20,540 nt of DNA, taken from the NCBI GenBank assembly GCA_003427395.1, contig BFEA01000115.1:2951784-2972323 (forward strand). The letters are read 5' to 3'. Under the pieces are notes generated by a model. That model was not told the DNA's origin and made no database searches. It saw only the letters and a list, made by a program, of their open reading frames with translations. The position numbers were made by a program, and so were the translations under genes. Origin of the DNA: Chara braunii. Its lineage: Eukaryota; Streptophyta; Charophyceae; Charales; Characeae. Below are positions 16,895-20,540 of this stretch, in pieces. Position 1 is the stretch's first letter. Every line of letters starts with the position of its first letter.

Positions 16895-17807
16895 GTGTGA
16901 TGTGTATGAGAACCCTGATGGCTGAAGCTAAGAAGAGGAGTTGCTCTCAGTATTGATAATGGATTTTACTGCTTAAATGGGGGGGAAGAGGAAAAAACTA
17001 GCTTCCAGGAGAAGAACAGGAGAAAGACCTTGCTCAATGATCCTCAATCTCACAGTCTTGTGGGGAAGAGGGGGGGGGGAAGCGCGAAAGGGGGGAAGGA
17101 ACCTGGACAGAAGATCGCGCTCCAATAATTTTGCCATGTCCATGAGCAGTGTCCCATGCTCATGCTCATGTAGGTCACAGTGAGCCCATACTCATACGAG
17201 GACTTCCTGGGTGCATCTGACCACTTTCACACCCGCGCCTGGATGCACCTGACCGCAACTCGTGCACAGATATGCCGAGAAGCCCTTCGCCTTGTAGGAG
17301 ATCCTTCCTGTTTTACACGCTAGTTCTTAAATTTTCTTCGAGAAGGGAGCAGAAACCGTTACGATGGTAAATGCCTCAATTATGACGGATGAGGACGTAC
17401 TCACACTAGGGCTTTTTTCCTTAAAAACGGTGGACTTGATTGTGGTCAGATGCATCCAGTTGGATCAGTTCCGGGCCGGTATGTTTGAGTATGCCTCGGG
17501 TCTGACTGGTAGCAGTGTCAGGAGCTGCCATCCAGCGAACATGTGAATATGGTAAGCCGAGGCATGTAGGCAATCACTGAAGTCATCTTATTGTATTGAA
17601 ATGAAATCATTAAAAAAAAAACTATAAATAAACTAGTGTCCCATGTTTCGGATTTGCTTGTCTGTCGCAACACGTCGGAGTTTGTCGTACGCATTCTTAC
17701 ACACACAACACACTTGTAGTCAAGAAATCCATCCAAAGCAACAAAACGAATGCTCGTCATGTTCGCTGTCTTTCCAGCATTTCACGAAACGCTGCTATCT
17801 ATTACCA
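16895..17807. other. No recognisable gene; repeat scraps
   Basis: Contains G-rich low-complexity sequence (about 16979-17100), CATGCTCATG repeats (about 17140-17175), and a segment at about 17409-17495 with a GGGC start and a GTTTGAGTATGCC end, resembling the MITE inserted at 17852. No coding motif seen. Confidence 0.45.
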
Positions 17808-18092
17808 ACCACCCTAGCTCAGGTGGTACACGCCTGAACATACAGACCCGAGGGCATACTGACACTCGCACATTTTTACTTATTTGTGGCTGGAATTGCG
17901 GCCAGATGGATACAGGTCCGGCCATAAACGCGCTCGGGTACATTTAGGATACTGCTAGTTTGAGTGTGCCCTGAGTTTGAACTCCACTGGAAACAGATGA
18001 GTAAAGTACTACAATTCTGAATTACCCAGGGCCGGTCAGTTCGATTGATGATATCTCAAGCCTGTCGCTCATTAGAAAACGAAAAAGAAAGA
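17808..18092 (+). mobile_element. tRNA-derived SINE copy 1, split by a MITE
   Basis: An A-box-like TAGCTCAGGTGG lies at 17815-17826 and a B-box-like GTTTGAACTCC at 17975-17985. After removing the MITE and one duplication (123 bp) the two are 37 bp apart, start to start, near tRNA spacing. The body (CAATTCTGAATTACC, then GGTCAGTTC and GATATCTCAAG) matches copy 2, and an A-rich tail lies at about 18076-18092. Such elements are transcribed by pol III and moved by LINE enzymes. Confidence 0.7.
17852..17971. mobile_element. 120-bp MITE inserted in the SINE
   Basis: The left end GGGCATACTGACACT and the right end, in reverse complement GGGCACACTCAAACT, form short inverted repeats. The flanks are CGA (17849-17851) and TGA (17972-17974), a 3-bp duplication with one C-to-T difference. 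The other SINE copy reads straight through this point (ACACGAG then CTCTAACTCC), giving an empty site. Confidence 0.75.
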
Positions 18093-18360
18093 GGGATTGA
18101 TGAGAAAGAATGGAAACCCCTGCCGCGCAAGTGGCAGGGCGGGTTGGCCAAGGTTGGTGGTAACTTTGGATGAATAGGGAACAGGATCACGTAGCACTGG
18201 CCTTCGCTTCCTTTGTGGTTTTCTTTTTGCTATGAGGTTCGTGGTATGCAGTGGTCCAGTTTTTGGCCCTGAACAGTGATGTCTTGCCCTCAAACCGGAC
18301 CACAAAATTTTTGAAAGAAGGGAAAGAAGGAAGCGAGCAAGAAAGGAGTCGCCGTGACGA

Positions 18361-18505
18361 ACTGGCCTAGCGCAGTAGGTACGCCCCTGAACTGTTGAAA
18401 TACAGACACGAGCTCTAACTCCAGTGGAAATAACTGAGTAATAATACAATTCTGAATACCTAGGGCGGGTCAGTTGCATGTTGATATCTTTTTTCTCTTT
18501 ATTTT
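18361..18505 (+). mobile_element. tRNA-derived SINE copy 2
   Basis: The A-box-like TAGCGCAGTAGG at 18368-18379 and the B-box-like GCTCTAACTCC at 18412-18422 are 44 bp apart start to start, the usual tRNA spacing. Between them CTGAACTGTTGAAATACAG can form an anticodon-arm-like stem. The body matches copy 1, and a T-rich end lies at about 18488-18506. The B box is degenerate. The region between the two copies (18093-18360) shows nothing recognisable. Confidence 0.65.
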
Positions 18506-19378
18506 TGAATATACTAGTGTGAGGCCTGTTCAAGCTTGTAAGGCCGCCCTAAGTGAAGGCGGGCCTGATAAGTGACGAGCAGTGTCAGTTGGTTGACTGA
18601 GCCCAGGCCCTGCCTAACAACATCTGCTTCGGGCTTCAGGCCCTGTATGAGTGAATTGGAGGCAGGCCCTGGGCCAGACACGAGGCACAAACTGTACACA
18701 GCACGTCTGGCAGTTGGACACTCGTAACTGCAAGAGGCCTTGCCAAATATTCCCCTGGGACAGAGGCTCAGCCACTTGGGGCCTACCGGAAGCTTCTGGG
18801 CAGAGGCCCAGACCAGTCAGGCAGCCCATGACTGGCAGCCACTTTCCATAAAGGAAAGGGCCTGGCCACTGGCTGCTCATTTGGTCACTCACTGCTCTCT
18901 GCGCAAGCGCTGCTGCGCTAGCTACTGAAGTGGATGCCTACGCGCTCACGGGCGAGCAGGGTGAACGCAGGCAGCCATAGCCGGGCTGGCCTGCGCATTG
19001 CTGGATGACACGCATGGTGGTCTTCGGGTTCATGTGACATCTGTGTAGGGGATCGAGGTTGTGAGTGTGGCGAGGGCATACCTGGTGCTTGATGCGGACG
19101 GCATTGTCCGATATCTGCTCTTACTTTGGAAAGCTGTTGATGTCACCGGCGGCATTTGTAGATAGGCTAGATAGGATCTGCCAGCTGTAGTCTGGGCGCC
19201 GAGCGCCATGTAGGGGAACGGCATTGGTTTGTTGATGATGATGACAAGTCTATTCCAACATTGTCGTTTGTGAGCTCTGCTGTGCTCTTATCAAGACTAT
19301 CGGGTTTCATATGTATGATGCGGGTTGGTTTCTGAATTTTGCTATCGCTCATTTCCTTGCACTAAGCTATATTCTTCT
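18506..19378. other. No recognisable gene; GC-rich region
   Basis: The phrase AGGCCCTG and close variants recur between 18530 and 18860, and one GCAGCCATAGCCG word, as in the LTR leader, lies at about 18972. I see no domain in any frame. Confidence 0.45.
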
Positions 19379-20489
19379 CTATTTTTTTTTTTTGTTTGTT
19401 TGAATTAAGCTTTCATTTCATAACAAATCAACAATGAATGAGGCCGGGGACATCACAATTCTACCCGGAGAGTGCTGAGGGCATTACTCAACTTAGCTTA
19501 GCAGGAAAATGCCCTGCAGAGGAAACAGTCCCCAGAATCTGAATCATCTGAAAGTGCTTGAAGCTCGCCTAGCTCCCCCTGACCTCGCCAGCAGGTGGGG
19601 CACAGCAACTTCACGAAATTGTCTCCAAAGTAGCAGTGGTCCAAATCTCAAAGAATAAATAAGTGGTAAAGTAAGCCTTTAATCATCTAAAATAACCAGG
19701 CTGCTGCTGCGGTTCTCCAAGAGTGAGGAAAAAATTAAACCAGTTTACCAGAAAGGGAGGGGATAGCCCAGCAGTAAGCAAGGCTCCATTCGGTTTTAAA
19801 CGTCCTAATCTGAACCTCCAACGGAATCCTACAGTTACGTATCCTATGCCAATCGGCCATAATGATGCCTTTCAGACCTTGTAGCATTGAGTACTTCTGT
19901 TGCTGGGTCGATGGAGGAGAAGAACCAAACCTTGTCGAGTTCCTGGCACACCAGATTATTCACAGTCCCAGAGCCCTTGAAACCCAGGCTGGATAAGATG
20001 CTCCGCACCTGTTGTGTCGGTCCCCTCTGATCAAAGCCTCTTTGTTCCACAGTCTGTTCCCGTCCTCCCCAGGCTATGCTTTGGACCATACCTTCATCCA
20101 CCAAATCCAGAATTTCAGTGCCTTAGGGCAATGCCACCAGATATGGCATATATCCTGGATTGCAGCAGGGGAGCATGCATGACCAAAAAGAGGGACATTC
20201 ACATCCCTTTGGTCACACACCACTTTCCTGTACGAACACACATCATCTGGATTAACCAGAGAAGACCAGCGTGTTTAACAGTAGGGAGGGATCTGATAGA
20301 CTTACCAAAGTTGCAACAGAGGTCGAAGTCCAGGGGCTCCATAGCTTCAGCCGCTACAAAATTGTCCCATGAGGACTTGACTGTACACAGCAGCCTCTTG
20401 GCTTTGGATTGCAGTCGGTAACCCAGGGAAACAGAACAATCGAACAGCAGTGCATATTTCTTTTCTTCTGACCCTTGTTTCCAGCCTAT
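19379..20489 (-). mobile_element. Second LINE, 3' portion
   Basis: On the minus strand a zinc-binding-tail-like segment reads CVTKGMNVPLFGHACSPAAI, then ICHIWWHCPKALKFWIWWM (about 20215-20090), fitting C...H.fw.CP.A..fW of plant LINEs. Downstream the strand decays through stops and frameshifts to a 3' end with AAGCTTAATTCAAACAAAC and an A run (T run 19382-19393 on the plus strand). Upstream it is cut at 20490 by an LTR, so RT and endonuclease lie beyond the LTR or are lost. It differs in sequence from the LINE at 150-2335. Confidence 0.6.
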
Positions 20490-20540
20490 TGAAACGGTTT
20501 TCACCTTTTAGCAGTAGCGGATGCAGTACCCAGGGTTCGA
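20490..20540 (+). repeat. Start of a third copy of the same LTR (cut by window end)
   Basis: TGAAACGGTTTTCACCTT, then GCAGTAGCGGATGCAG and CCCAGGG follow the first 50 bp of the LTRs at 7796 and 15356 with small changes. It is in the same orientation. Whether it is a solo LTR or a full second element cannot be seen. Confidence 0.85.

Noticed and set aside
17808-17990. A functional tRNA gene
   Set aside because: A and B boxes are recognisable but the acceptor stem does not close and the body continues as a repeat with a tail; it is a SINE head.
18072-18533. 153-codon minus-strand open frame
   Set aside because: It spans SINE copy 2 in reverse and has no recognisable domain.

Overview
The window has no host gene that I can support. 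It is a repeat-dominated stretch of a plant-type nuclear genome, built of nested and mostly dead transposable elements. A degraded Ty3/gypsy chromovirus with a C-terminal chromodomain, LINE remnants, a tRNA-derived SINE and many small terminal-inverted-repeat elements point to a green plant or streptophyte alga. From memory, the Gag and Pol style resembles elements of the charophyte Chara braunii; this is recall only and was not checked.

Layout. Positions 150-2335 hold an inactivated LINE on the minus strand: the endonuclease domain, the start of the reverse transcriptase and the zinc-binding tail are readable, the RT core is deleted, and a 260-bp inverted-repeat element (1273-1532) sits inside it. 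Positions 2460-3400 hold SINE-like scraps, a 21-bp-armed palindrome and a small poly(A) retroposon on the minus strand with a 20-bp target duplication. Positions 3977-5517 and 7460-7582 are crowded with MITE-like elements whose ends read GGGYCT...CCACT; several have exact 3-bp target duplications and one is inserted directly beside another. Positions 6448-7100 form a short tandem array that creates a long but false open reading frame.

Positions 7796-16296 are one LTR retrotransposon of about 8.5 kb: 972-bp 5' LTR, primer binding site, a 1.4-kb leader with a (GA)n tract and an 11-bp-periodic TTGAC array, gag (10156-12150), then protease, RT, an RNase H remnant, integrase and chromodomain (to 15344), and a 941-bp 3' LTR. 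At least 12 in-frame stops, a 1-bp insertion, loss of the RT YxDD box and a large RNase H/integrase deletion show it is dead. Both LTRs, a TATA box and a possible 4-bp target duplication remain. The LTRs differ at about 33 positions (hand count, about 3.5%).

Positions 16297-20540 hold another MITE with a TAA duplication, two tRNA-derived SINE copies (one carrying a MITE, with the other serving as empty site), a second minus-strand LINE 3' portion (19379-20489), and at 20490 the first 51 bp of a third copy of the same LTR. No gene here works with another in a host pathway; the only functional logic is that of each element, and the main interest is in the nested insertions and in the unusual leader of the LTR element. 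Boundaries were read by eye and may be off by a few bases.
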